Under the pieces are notes generated by a model. The model did not search any database, was not told where the DNA came from, and saw nothing but the letters and a program-made list of their open reading frames with translations. The translations under genes and the position numbers were made by a program. Below, piece after piece: positions 6,607-13,457 of a stretch of DNA of 14,122 nt (position 1 is its first letter; each line of letters starts with the position of its first letter). The stretch covers positions 1 through 14,122 of the forward strand of contig JBAVJZ010000127.1 in assembly GCA_049688015.1 (NCBI GenBank), given 5' to 3'. The DNA comes from CSP1-8 sp049688015 (GTDB lineage: Bacteria; Desulfobacterota; Deferrimicrobia; Deferrimicrobiales; Deferrimicrobiaceae).

Positions 6607-7413
6607 TCATTCGGACAACCGTCCCTGGTACCAGTACTTCCTGTCGATAGACCAGTACCACCTTTTGTGAACCCACCGGGCTGTCGCATCCACAGCATCC
6701 CCCCGTACGGTTCCCTCCCAGATCATGACGCCGTGCGTGGGACTCACGGTCTTGGCCCGGAAACGGATTCCGCCGCCGTCGGCGTCGGCCGAATAGGCCG
6801 AAGTCCCGAAGTTCTGCTCCACGCATCCGCTCGATACGAACATGCCGTCCCGGAAGATCAGGTAGTCGTCATGGTCGGCTTTCTTTTCCTTTTCTCCCGT
6901 CCGGACGAAGAACGTTTTGCCGTCCAGAAGGCGGGAATCTCCCGGACCGCCGCCGGGAGAGCCAGAGGTCGTATTCACATCCTCGCCCCGGGCCCAATAC
7001 TCCGCGGGCGCCGGTCGGGACCGGTACCACCGGGGTGTGTCGGTCCATATGTAGCGGGCGTCGATCCTGTCGCCCCGAACCGTGCCCTCCCAATGCAGCG
7101 TCCCGCGGGTCCGGCTGACGGAGTCCGCCGCGAATGTGACCGCGTCTCCGTTCGTCGCGGTGGTGTAGGTCCCCGGTCCGAATCCGTCCCACTTCTCCCG
7201 GATGGTCGAGAGAAACCTGCCGTCCCGGAAGATGATCGTATCCTTCCCGGACGTCTGTTTCCCTTTCCTGCCGGTCTCGACCACGAAGACCTTTCCGTCG
7301 AGCGCGCCCTTTGCACTCCCTCCCGCAGCCGCCGGATGCGCCATGCAAGCAAGGAGCAGAAAAAAAGAGGAGAGAAGCACGCGAAACCACATGAACGCTC
7401 GTATCCTTTTCAC
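6607..7413 (-). CDS. secreted protein with two copies of an unknown domain
   Basis: A 268-residue protein with an N-terminal signal sequence (basic MKRIR, hydrophobic core to about residue 22). It could be a lipoprotein (LLAC, Cys23) or be cut after AAA at residue 30. The mature part is an internal duplication: copy 1 about residues 38-142, copy 2 about 163-265, joined by a Gly/Ser/Pro linker. Both copies share LDGKxF, TGxKxK, IFRDGxF, WEGTVRGDxxDA, RWY and a closing YW. Many aromatic and beta-type residues suggest a small beta fold in each copy. I do not recognise a named family and give no function. The start GTG at 7413 has a strong GGGGGAG site about 7 bases upstream; the ATG at 7392 would cut off the basic N-terminus. 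The gap of 71 bases to the downstream membrane-protein gene suggests a two-gene unit preceded by the repeat-rich intergenic region. Confidence 0.8.
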   Translation of the reverse strand: MKRIRAFMWFRVLLSSFFLLLACMAHPAAAGGSAKGALDGKVFVVETGRKGKQTSGKDTIIFRDGRFLSTIREKWDGFGPGTYTTATNGDAVTFAADSVSRTRGTLHWEGTVRGDRIDARYIWTDTPRWYRSRPAPAEYWARGEDVNTTSGSPGGGPGDSRLLDGKTFFVRTGEKEKKADHDDYLIFRDGMFVSSGCVEQNFGTSAYSADADGGGIRFRAKTVSPTHGVMIWEGTVRGDAVDATARWVHKRWYWSIDRKYWYQGRLSE

Positions 7414-7735
7414 GAATCGCTCCCCCCCCGGCCGGCGCCTTCCCCGTTGCTACCGCTTGCCCGTCGCTGTTCGTGTATGAATATACGATTCCGATAGGGC
7501 CTGGATGGATGCCTCCCTGAGCCAACTATATGATCTGTCGGGTAACGCGACTCTCGCCCGCCCGGGGAATGCAGGGGGGGCTTGCGCGTAAACTGGTGGC
7601 GATTTGCCACCGGTTATCGGAAAATACCCCCCCCCGAACTCATGGAAGGATTCCGCCGCAGGAGCGGCTTGGAGCGCTGCCGAATTCTAGGGATTCGCCC
7701 GTGCGCGGCGTGATCGGCCGCTACGACCGTCTTTC
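7414..7735. other. 322-base gene-free region with several inverted repeats
   Basis: This gap lies downstream of rfaE2 and upstream of the duplicated secreted protein, both on -. I see no credible gene in it. It holds an imperfect 18-base palindrome TCGTGTATGAATATACGA (7471-7488) that includes an AT-rich -10-like TATATT on -. It also holds a hairpin at 7592-7614 whose core GGTGGC (7595-7600), GATTT, GCCACC (7606-7611) is perfect, flanked by G7 (7574-7580) and C8 (7627-7634) that could pair outside it. Two smaller stems follow: GCCGC, AGGA, GCGGC (7654-7667) and CGAAT...ATTCG (7681-7697). It probably carries the 3' end of the long - operon and the promoter and leader of the next gene. No known riboswitch is recognised with confidence. 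Confidence 0.55.
7592..7614. repeat. strong hairpin, possible terminator or leader structure
   Basis: On the + strand AACTGGTGGC, GATTT, GCCACCGGTT forms about ten pairs, one of them a G-U wobble, with a 5-base loop. Read on -, the stem is followed only by a short TTTA, so a standard terminator is doubtful. Flanking runs of G and C could close a larger outer stem. Confidence 0.45.
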
Positions 7736-8248
7736 CTATACTTTCCCGGCCCGGTGAAGAATGGAGGTGGTGGATCTTCCGGACAGGAGCCGGATCGTCC
7801 GGACGGTCCCGCCCCGGGATCGCACGATATCGGATCCGACGATCTCTTTTCCCTTCCAGTCCCCGCCCTTTACCAGCACGTGCGGGATCACCTGCCCGAT
7901 CAGAACCGCCGGCGTGTCCTGCGCAAACGTCACGACGTAGGATACGCAGGATAGAGACGCCAGGAGATAGGCCCTGTCGGCTGCCGTCTGGAGAGGGCGC
8001 CCCTTCCCCTTGATCCTGCGCACCGAGGCGTCGCTGTTCAGGCCCACTGCCAGGACGTCCCCAAGGGCTGCCGCCTCCCGCAGATACCGTGCGTGCCCGG
8101 CGTGCAGGATATCGAAGCACCCGTTGGTGAAGACGATTTTCTTTCCCTGGCGGCGCAACCGGGCAAAGAGGGCGCGTACCGCGCGCCGGGAGATTATCTT
8201 TTTGGCCGGGTCTTCCGGTAGGCCCGTTCGTTCCTGTCCTGCGCGCAC
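7736..8248 (-). CDS. rfaE2: D-glycero-beta-D-manno-heptose 1-phosphate adenylyltransferase (RfaE2/HldE C-terminal domain)
   Basis: A 170-residue stand-alone nucleotidyltransferase that transfers AMP from ATP to heptose 1-phosphate, giving ADP-heptose for the inner core of lipopolysaccharide. The cytidylyltransferase fold is shown by TNGCFDILHAGHARYL with the HAGH motif at residues 49-52, then GLNSDASVRRIKGKGRP, LVKGGDW, and SGRSTTSIL near the C-terminus (the SxxSTT-type end). The kinase half found in E. coli HldE is absent, so an HldA-type kinase must be encoded elsewhere. The start is GTG at 8248, with AAGGAG 6 bases upstream, both inside the nitrilase gene; the genes overlap by 55 bases in different frames. 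No other start lies near the conserved region. It is the last gene of the - operon. Confidence 0.9.
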   Translation of the reverse strand: MRAGQERTGLPEDPAKKIISRRAVRALFARLRRQGKKIVFTNGCFDILHAGHARYLREAAALGDVLAVGLNSDASVRRIKGKGRPLQTAADRAYLLASLSCVSYVVTFAQDTPAVLIGQVIPHVLVKGGDWKGKEIVGSDIVRSRGGTVRTIRLLSGRSTTSILHRAGKV

Positions 8249-8997
8249 GGGATTCTCCTTCTGGCGTCCTCGACCCGGGCAGGGTCGATCGTCGCGATTA
8301 CGATGCTTTCGTCCTCTTTTCCCTGGGCCAGCCGTTCCCCCCACGGGGAGACGATGACCGATCCCCCCGAATACCGGAACTCCCCCGACTTCCCGACCGC
8401 GTTGGCCGCCACCACGAAGAGCTGGTTCTCCACGGCACGGGCGGCGGTGAGCAGCTCCCAGTGGGCCTGCCGGGCGGATGGCCATTGCGCGGCCACGCAG
8501 AACAGGGTGGCTCCCTCGGCGTGATATTTCCGGGACAGCTCGGGGAACCGTATGTCGTAGCAGATCTGCGGCCCGATCGTTCCCACGGAGGTGTGGGCCA
8601 CCGAGGCGGCCGTCCCCCTCCGGAAGTGAAGGTGTTCCCCCGAAGGGGAGAACAGGTGCGTCTTCCGGTATTCGCCCGTTATCACCCCCGTCGAGTTGAT
8701 GATATGGAGCGTATTGTACACCGACCTCCCGGACCGCTCAGGGAGCGAGCCGGCGATGACGACGCGTCTGTCGGCCGCGAAGCGGCGGAGATCGTACAGG
8801 ATCTCGGGAGTGGTTCCGGCGAGCGTTTTCAGGTTGTCGTAGGAAAATCCCGTGCTCCACATCTCCGGGAGGACGCACAGGGCCGCCCCCGCCTCTGCGG
8901 CGCCCCGAAGGAGCGCAAAGGCCCGGGAGGCGTTCGCCTTCACGTCGCCCATCCGGATGGGAAACTGCAGCGCGGCTGCCTGGAACGCGGAAATCAT
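8194..8997 (-). CDS. nitrilase-superfamily carbon-nitrogen hydrolase (omega-amidase-like)
   Basis: A 267-residue enzyme that should hydrolyse a C-N bond of an amide using a Glu-Lys-Cys triad: Glu45 in LPEMWSTGF, Lys112 in YRKTHLF, and Cys146 in GPQICYDIRFPEL. The length and the motif ENQLFVVAANAVG are normal for the family. The pattern (METWSTGF-like start, KTHLF, CYDIRFPEL) is closest to omega-amidase/YafV-like members that act on 2-oxoglutaramate and similar compounds, but substrate cannot be settled from sequence. No signal peptide, so cytoplasmic. I chose the ATG at 8997, which has GGGAGA 5 bases upstream; a start at 9024 would add nine residues without support. The gene follows comF after 46 bases, and its 3' end overlaps rfaE2 by 55 bases. 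Confidence 0.87.
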   Translation of the reverse strand: MISAFQAAALQFPIRMGDVKANASRAFALLRGAAEAGAALCVLPEMWSTGFSYDNLKTLAGTTPEILYDLRRFAADRRVVIAGSLPERSGRSVYNTLHIINSTGVITGEYRKTHLFSPSGEHLHFRRGTAASVAHTSVGTIGPQICYDIRFPELSRKYHAEGATLFCVAAQWPSARQAHWELLTAARAVENQLFVVAANAVGKSGEFRYSGGSVIVSPWGERLAQGKEDESIVIATIDPARVEDARRRIPCAQDRNERAYRKTRPKR

Positions 8998-9043
8998 ACG
9001 GTCTCCCGGGGTATCGCCTGGCACGGGATGGGCATCGGGTAAC

Positions 9044-9801
9044 TCAAAGGATGGCGCGCGCCACCGTCAGGACCACTATATGCTCCGCCCCGCCCGTTTT
9101 CAACTTTCGCGCGCACGCCGCAACGGTCGCCCCCGAGGTGTACACGTCGTCGACGAGAAGCACCTGTCGGGGAACCCGCGCGCCGGTCCGGACGCTGAAC
9201 GCCCCCCGGACGTTTTCGTTCCGGGCGGCAAGCGGCAATCCCGCCTGGGGCCTGCGTTCCCCGATCCTCCGCAGGAGGAGCGGGTCGCAGGGCCATCCGG
9301 CGAGCCGGCTTAAGGGGAGAGCCACCAGTGCGGGGAGGTTGTACCCTCGCCGGAAATATTTCCCCGGCCGGATCGGAACGGGGACGACCGTCGGGTGGAA
9401 TCCGGCCGGGAACCGGTCGGCCCAGTCTCCCCGGATCGCCTCGATGAAGCGCCGCGCAAAGGTGCCCGCCACGTCGCTTCTCCCCGCATACTTGGCGGCC
9501 CGGATCCCTTCCCGGACGTCCTCCTCGTAGGCGAAAAGGGAAAGGGCGAGTTCAAACGGCCGGGGGCGGGGGCAGGGCGGGGAATCGACCGGCGGGGGCC
9601 CGCCGGCTCCTGTGGCGGAAAGGGCGCCAGGGGAGACAATCGCTTTTTCCCGGCAGGGGGGCCAAACCCCTAACGCGTCGTAGGAGAGGTCGGGCGTTGG
9701 GGGGGGAAGCAGTGATCGCAGAAGGGCAAATTCTCCGGAAACCGTCCGATACAAGTTCTTCCCGGCCGTGCGCAGGAGCGTGCGGAATCCGGGGGAATCA
9801 C
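9044..9801 (-). CDS. comF: ComF-family phosphoribosyltransferase-like protein, apparent frameshift at a C8 run
   Basis: The C-terminal 180 residues are clearly ComF: LFAYEEDVREGIRAAKYAG, PVPIRPGKYFRRGYN, and the PRPP-type loop VLLVDDVYTSGATV. ComF is needed for DNA uptake or recombination in some species; its exact activity is unclear. The start is likely GTG at 9801, overlapping the TGA of the TPR gene (GTGA), in the frame that encodes PENLPFCDHCFPP, a CxxC typical of the ComF zinc-binding N-terminus. That frame hits TAG soon after, while the main frame continues from the run of eight C (+ strand G run 9699-9706). One extra C would join them into 252 residues, the normal ComF length. In the main frame no good start exists before the conserved part except a TTG or a start deep inside the upstream gene. 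The remaining zinc-finger cysteines are sparse (PPC, PPC). It may be a sequence error, a real lesion or phase variation. Confidence 0.8.
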
Positions 9802-11129
9802 CGGGCGGTGGCGGGGATGGCGTGTTCCTGTTGCCCGTGAAAGATGGCGTAACCGTTCCAGATTCCGCAGGAGGAGCAGCGGGCGGCCCACTTGATCGTC
9901 GTCTGGCCGCATCCGGTGCAGCGGAACGGGATGAGATACCGGCGCTTGTACCCGAAGGCGCGCTGGTAGTGCTGGCAGGCCGACTCATACCGACCCCTCC
10001 GACGGAGCGCTTCGGCAAGCAGCACGTTTACGGACTCGCGCTCCGGGTCGAGCATTTCCGCTTTCAACAACTGTTCCAGTGCCTCGTCGTTCATCTCCAG
10101 GCGGAGGTAGAACTTCCCCAGGAACAGGTTGACATCGAAAGAGGAGGGGCTCTCCCGGAGAAGATCGAGGAACATCCCGATCATCGCCTCCGGCTTCTCC
10201 GTCTCCACCCCCAGGTCCTCGAGCCGGATCAGGAAGACGGCGTTGCGTGTCGCCCGGAATCCCGAGAGGAGGGTAGCCGTGGCCTCCTCCAGGCTTCCCC
10301 GCTCCCGGAGGTGCTCGGAGAGAGCGAGGTACGCCGCCGTAAAGAGGGGCTGGTCCTTGATGAGCTCCCGAAGGCGTCTCTCGGCGTCGTCGGTCTTCCC
10401 TTCCGCCATTCGGTGGACCGCTTTCTCGTACCGGAGAGCGTCGAACAGGGTCTTGTCCTCGGCGGACGCGGTTTTCCCCTTGAGCTTGACGATCTTCTTC
10501 TGCATCGCGTACGCGGCCACCATCTCCTTCTGCTCGATGTGGATGTCCCGAATTCCTTCCCAGGCGCGCAGGTTCTCGCCGTCGGAGTTTTCGATTCTCC
10601 GGAGCAGCGACAGCGCATTCTCGAGGTCGTTCATCTCGCGATACAGCCCCGCGAGGCGGAAGTAGATCGTGATATCCGACGGGTCGATCTGCTTGATCCG
10701 CGTCAGGGCCTTGACGGCCTCGAGGAGATTCTTCCGCTCGGTTTCCACGTCGGCCACGAGGGCGAGCGCCTCCCGGTCGTCGGGGTTGACGGAAAGGCTC
10801 TTCGTAAGTTCCACGCCGGCGTCGTCGAGCAGTCCCCTCTGGAACAGCCCCGTCGCCTTGGCGACACGGGCCCGGGCGGCTTCCCGGCGCTGCTTGTCCC
10901 GCCTCTCCTTCCAGTTTTTGGAAGCCAGGGTCACATCCTTGACCATCGAGCCGAGAATCACCATGGCGGCTCCGAGGGAAAAGGCCAGTATGGCGAGCTC
11001 GCTGACCGTCACCTCGATCTGGCGGGTGGCGGAGTAGAAGAACTGGATGTGCTCGCCGTTCAGGAGGGAGATGTACGAAAAGGCGACCAGGATGACGACG
11101 AACAGGAGGAAGAGCAGTCGGACCGCCAT
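9798..11129 (-). CDS. LapA-like/TPR/rubredoxin fusion protein (LapB/YciM-like)
   Basis: A 443-residue membrane-anchored protein. Residues 1-65 hold two transmembrane helices (3-20 and 44-63) with a short periplasmic turn, like LapA (DUF1049). After a basic linker (WKERRDKQRREAARAR) come TPR-type helical repeats (about 85-395), then a rubredoxin-like zinc/iron finger with CxxC...CxxC at Cys404, 407, 418 and 421 (FRCTGCG, ARCSSCGIWNG). In E. coli LapA and LapB are separate neighbours, and LapB controls LpxC breakdown by FtsH and so LPS amount. Here both parts are on one chain. A similar control role is likely but inferred, since the TPR part diverges. Start ATG 11129 has GGAGGA about 10 bases upstream. 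It follows rsfS by 22 bases, and its TGA overlaps the presumed comF start. Confidence 0.83.
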   Translation of the reverse strand: MAVRLLFLLFVVILVAFSYISLLNGEHIQFFYSATRQIEVTVSELAILAFSLGAAMVILGSMVKDVTLASKNWKERRDKQRREAARARVAKATGLFQRGLLDDAGVELTKSLSVNPDDREALALVADVETERKNLLEAVKALTRIKQIDPSDITIYFRLAGLYREMNDLENALSLLRRIENSDGENLRAWEGIRDIHIEQKEMVAAYAMQKKIVKLKGKTASAEDKTLFDALRYEKAVHRMAEGKTDDAERRLRELIKDQPLFTAAYLALSEHLRERGSLEEATATLLSGFRATRNAVFLIRLEDLGVETEKPEAMIGMFLDLLRESPSSFDVNLFLGKFYLRLEMNDEALEQLLKAEMLDPERESVNVLLAEALRRRGRYESACQHYQRAFGYKRRYLIPFRCTGCGQTTIKWAARCSSCGIWNGYAIFHGQQEHAIPATAR

Positions 11130-11151
11130 GTTTGGGGTTCCTCCGCTTTGT

Positions 11152-11502
11152 CTATCTGTCCTCGGGAATGGGGATTTCCGTCGCCGATCCCCACAACCGG
11201 TCAAACTGGTAAAAGTCCCGGACGCTGTCCAGGAAGACGTGTACCACGAAATCGTCGTAGTCGAGCAGGACCCATCGCCCCTCGCGCATGCCTTCCGTTC
11301 CCAGCGGGCGGACACCTTCTTTCCGGAGCGATTCCTCGATGTGGCCGGCGACGGCGGAAACCTGCCGGTCGGACGTTCCCGAGCAAAGGAGAAAGTAGTC
11401 GGTGAAGGTGGAACTCTCACGGACGTCCAGAGCGCGAATCCCGGCGGCTTTTTTCTCCTCCGCAAGCCGCGCGCACTGGATCACCGTATCTCTTGTCGTT
11501 AT
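11152..11502 (-). CDS. rsfS: ribosome silencing factor RsfS (Iojap family)
   Basis: About 116 residues. RsfS binds ribosomal protein L14 on the 50S subunit and blocks joining of the subunits in poor conditions. The family is clear from ARLAEEKKAAGIRALDV, STFTDYFLLCSGTSDRQVSAVAGHIEESL, GREG-like RWVLLDYDDFVVHVF and FYQFDRLW. The start is unusual. The family's N-terminus aligns with ITTRDTVIQCARLAEEKKA, which would begin at ATA (11502), overlapping the nadD stop (ATAA) with GGGGAGG about 10 bases upstream. The only standard start nearby is GTG at 11484, which gives 110 residues, lacks about six N-terminal residues, and has a weak site. nadD-rsfS is a common gene pair, which supports the call. 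Confidence 0.88.
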   Translation of the reverse strand: MTTRDTVIQCARLAEEKKAAGIRALDVRESSTFTDYFLLCSGTSDRQVSAVAGHIEESLRKEGVRPLGTEGMREGRWVLLDYDDFVVHVFLDSVRDFYQFDRLWGSATEIPIPEDR

Positions 11503-12182
11503 GGCTGTTCTTCCTCCCCGGTTCCGCGGTACAGGCTGTGCTCTGCGATGTATTTTTCCACCTCCGGCGGGACAAGGCCCCGGATGCAACGGCCGCTCCG
11601 CACCTTCTCCCGAATGGAACGGGAAGCGATATCCAGGGTCGGCAAGGCGGGGCAGTACAGCATCCGCCCTCCCGGAAGGCGGTAGCTTTCTCCCGTCCAA
11701 CTATAGCAATGCGGAACCTCTTTTTCAATACACATCCCCTCGGGAGGAACGGGCCTGCGGGGTGTCCCGTGCCGGGGGAGGAGGACGAAGTCGCATGCGT
11801 TGAGGAGTTCCTCGTACCGGTGCCAGGTGGCGATCTCCCCGAAGGAATCGGCTCCCATCACGAAGACCCAGTCGACCCCTGGCTCGTCCCGGCAAAATTC
11901 CCGGACCGTGGTCAGCGAGTAGGAAGGTCCCTCGTGGCGGATCTCCCGGTCGGAAACCGTAAACCCCGAAAGCCCGGCTATGGCGGCGGACACCATGGCG
12001 AGCCGGTGGTCCGCATCGGAGACCGGCTGGCGGGGCTTGTGCGGCGGGTGATGGGCGGGGAGGAGCACTACCCGGGGAATGTCGAGCGCTTCCTTGACCT
12101 CGATCGCCATGCGCAGGTGACCGTTGTGGAACGGATCGAAGGTCCCGCCGAACAGCGCCGAGGTTGGTCGCTTCGCGCCCAA
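11499..12182 (-). CDS. nadD: nicotinate-nucleotide adenylyltransferase NadD
   Basis: A 227-residue enzyme that joins ATP and nicotinate mononucleotide to deamido-NAD in NAD synthesis. The nucleotidyltransferase signature GGTFDPFHNGHL is at residues 12-23 and includes the HxGH motif. LLPAHHPPHK, FVMGADSFGEIATWHRYEELL and the C-terminal SIREKVRSG block (ISSTxIR equivalent, here IASRSIR) are also present. The start is TTG at 12182, directly after the TAA of proA (TAATTG), with only a weak ribosome site, so translation probably depends on re-initiation after proA. The stop TAA overlaps the presumed rsfS start. The order proB-proA-nadD-rsfS is well conserved in deltaproteobacteria. Confidence 0.93.
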   Translation of the reverse strand: MGAKRPTSALFGGTFDPFHNGHLRMAIEVKEALDIPRVVLLPAHHPPHKPRQPVSDADHRLAMVSAAIAGLSGFTVSDREIRHEGPSYSLTTVREFCRDEPGVDWVFVMGADSFGEIATWHRYEELLNACDFVLLPRHGTPRRPVPPEGMCIEKEVPHCYSWTGESYRLPGGRMLYCPALPTLDIASRSIREKVRSGRCIRGLVPPEVEKYIAEHSLYRGTGEEEQP

Positions 12183-13457
12183 TTACGTTCGGACCTGGCC
12201 GTCCCCGAAGGCGATGAACTTCGTCGTCGTGAGCTCGACGAGGCCCATCGGGCCGAAAGCGTGGATCTTGGTGGTGCTGATCCCGATTTCCGCCCCGAGC
12301 CCCAGCTCGAACCCGTCGTTGAACCGGGTGGACGCGTTCACCAGAACGAGGGAGGAGTCCACGTCGCGCAGGAATTGCATGGCGCGTCCGTGGTCTCTCG
12401 TGAGAATCGCTTCCGTATGCAGCGACCCGTACCGGCGAATGTGTTCGATCGCCTCGTCCATCGAGGGAACCACCCGCACGGCGAGGATCAGGTCGAGGTA
12501 CTCGGCCCCCCAGTCCTCCTCGGAGGCCGGAACGGCCCCGGGCACGAGGGAAAGGGTCTGCGGGCAGCCACGGATCTCCACGCCCTGTTTCCGGAGTTCG
12601 GCCGAGACGGCGGGAAGGAATTCCCCGGCGGCTTTCTCGTGCACCAGCATCGTTTCCATCGCGTTGCATACCCCGGGCCTCTGCACCTTCGCGTTGACGC
12701 AGATGGCGACCGCTTGTGCGAGGTCCGCTCCCTCGTCCACGTAGATGTGGCAGACACCCTTGTAATGCTTGATGACGGGGATGCGCGATTTCTCCGCCAC
12801 GCTCCGGATCAGCCCTTCTCCCCCGCGGGGGATGATGAGGTCGATATACTCCTCGGCCGCGAGCATATGGTCGATGGCCTCACGGTCCGTCCGTTCGATT
12901 ACCGACACGGCGTCCGCGGGAAGATCCGCACGGGTCATCGACTCGCGAAGGATCCGTGAGATCGCGGTGTTGGAAAAGATCGCCTCGGAGCCGCCCCTCA
13001 GGATGACGGCGTTTCCCGACTTGATGCAGAGCGCGGCCGCGTCCGCGGTGACGTTCGGCCTCGATTCGTAGATGATCCCGATGACGCCGAGCGGAATGCG
13101 CATCTTCCCCACCGAGAGGCCGTTGGGGCGCCGCCTCATCCTCTCGATCTCCCCCACGGGGTCGGGAAGAGCGATGACCTCCTCGATCCCTGCGGCCATC
13201 TGCTCGATCCGGGCGTCGGTCAAGGCAAGCCTGTCGATCATCGCGCCGGAGAGTCCCTTGGCCGACCCCGCCTCGAGGTCTTTCCGGTTCTCCTCCTTGA
13301 GCCATTTCGCGCGGTCGCGCAATCCCTTCGCCATGGCGGCAAGGGCCGCGTTCTTCTGCGCCGTGCCCGCCCGCCCCATGTGCGCCGAAGCTTCCCGGGC
13401 CGCGCGGCAGACTGCGTCGACGATTTCCTTGGTCGTGGTCGTCCTTGTCCTGGTCAT
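12183..13457 (-). CDS. proA: gamma-glutamyl phosphate reductase ProA
   Basis: A 424-residue aldehyde-dehydrogenase-fold enzyme, the second step of proline synthesis: NADPH-dependent reduction of gamma-glutamyl phosphate to glutamate semialdehyde. Length is normal for ProA. Visible blocks are GVIGIIYESRPNVTADAAAL (125-144), GNAVILRGGSEAI (148-160), LIIPRGGEGLI (207-217), the catalytic Cys264 in KVQRPGVCNAMETMLVH, and the closing ISTTKIHAFGPMGLVELTT. The ATG at 13457 follows the proB TAG with no gap (TAGATG), and the frame begins with a Thr/Arg-rich lead, MTRTRTTTTK. The gene is coupled to proB upstream and nadD downstream, so enzyme levels of ProB and ProA are likely matched. Confidence 0.96.
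   Translation of the reverse strand: MTRTRTTTTKEIVDAVCRAAREASAHMGRAGTAQKNAALAAMAKGLRDRAKWLKEENRKDLEAGSAKGLSGAMIDRLALTDARIEQMAAGIEEVIALPDPVGEIERMRRRPNGLSVGKMRIPLGVIGIIYESRPNVTADAAALCIKSGNAVILRGGSEAIFSNTAISRILRESMTRADLPADAVSVIERTDREAIDHMLAAEEYIDLIIPRGGEGLIRSVAEKSRIPVIKHYKGVCHIYVDEGADLAQAVAICVNAKVQRPGVCNAMETMLVHEKAAGEFLPAVSAELRKQGVEIRGCPQTLSLVPGAVPASEEDWGAEYLDLILAVRVVPSMDEAIEHIRRYGSLHTEAILTRDHGRAMQFLRDVDSSLVLVNASTRFNDGFELGLGAEIGISTTKIHAFGPMGLVELTTTKFIAFGDGQVRT

Noticed and set aside
7561..7640. CRISPR-like or cyclic-di-GMP riboswitch element
   Set aside because: There are no repeated units with spacers, and only one short stretch resembles the riboswitch core, without the tetraloop/receptor or closing helix. 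It is kept only as a structured region.
8249..8485. N-terminal extension of rfaE2 to 8485
   Set aside because: It is an out-of-frame reading of the nitrilase gene. The GTG at 8248 has an excellent ribosome site and gives the normal length.
9802..10018. ComF start at 10018 in the main frame
   Set aside because: It would overlap the TPR gene by over 200 bases, and the extra residues are Ser/Pro/Ala rich with no ComF similarity.
9768..11405. A 545-codon open frame on + opposite the TPR gene
   Set aside because: It mirrors the LapB-like, RsfS and ComF coding frames, is low-complexity and has no recognisable domain.
11493..12959. A 488-codon open frame on + across nadD and proA
   Set aside because: It lies antisense to two unmistakable housekeeping genes and shows only skewed composition.
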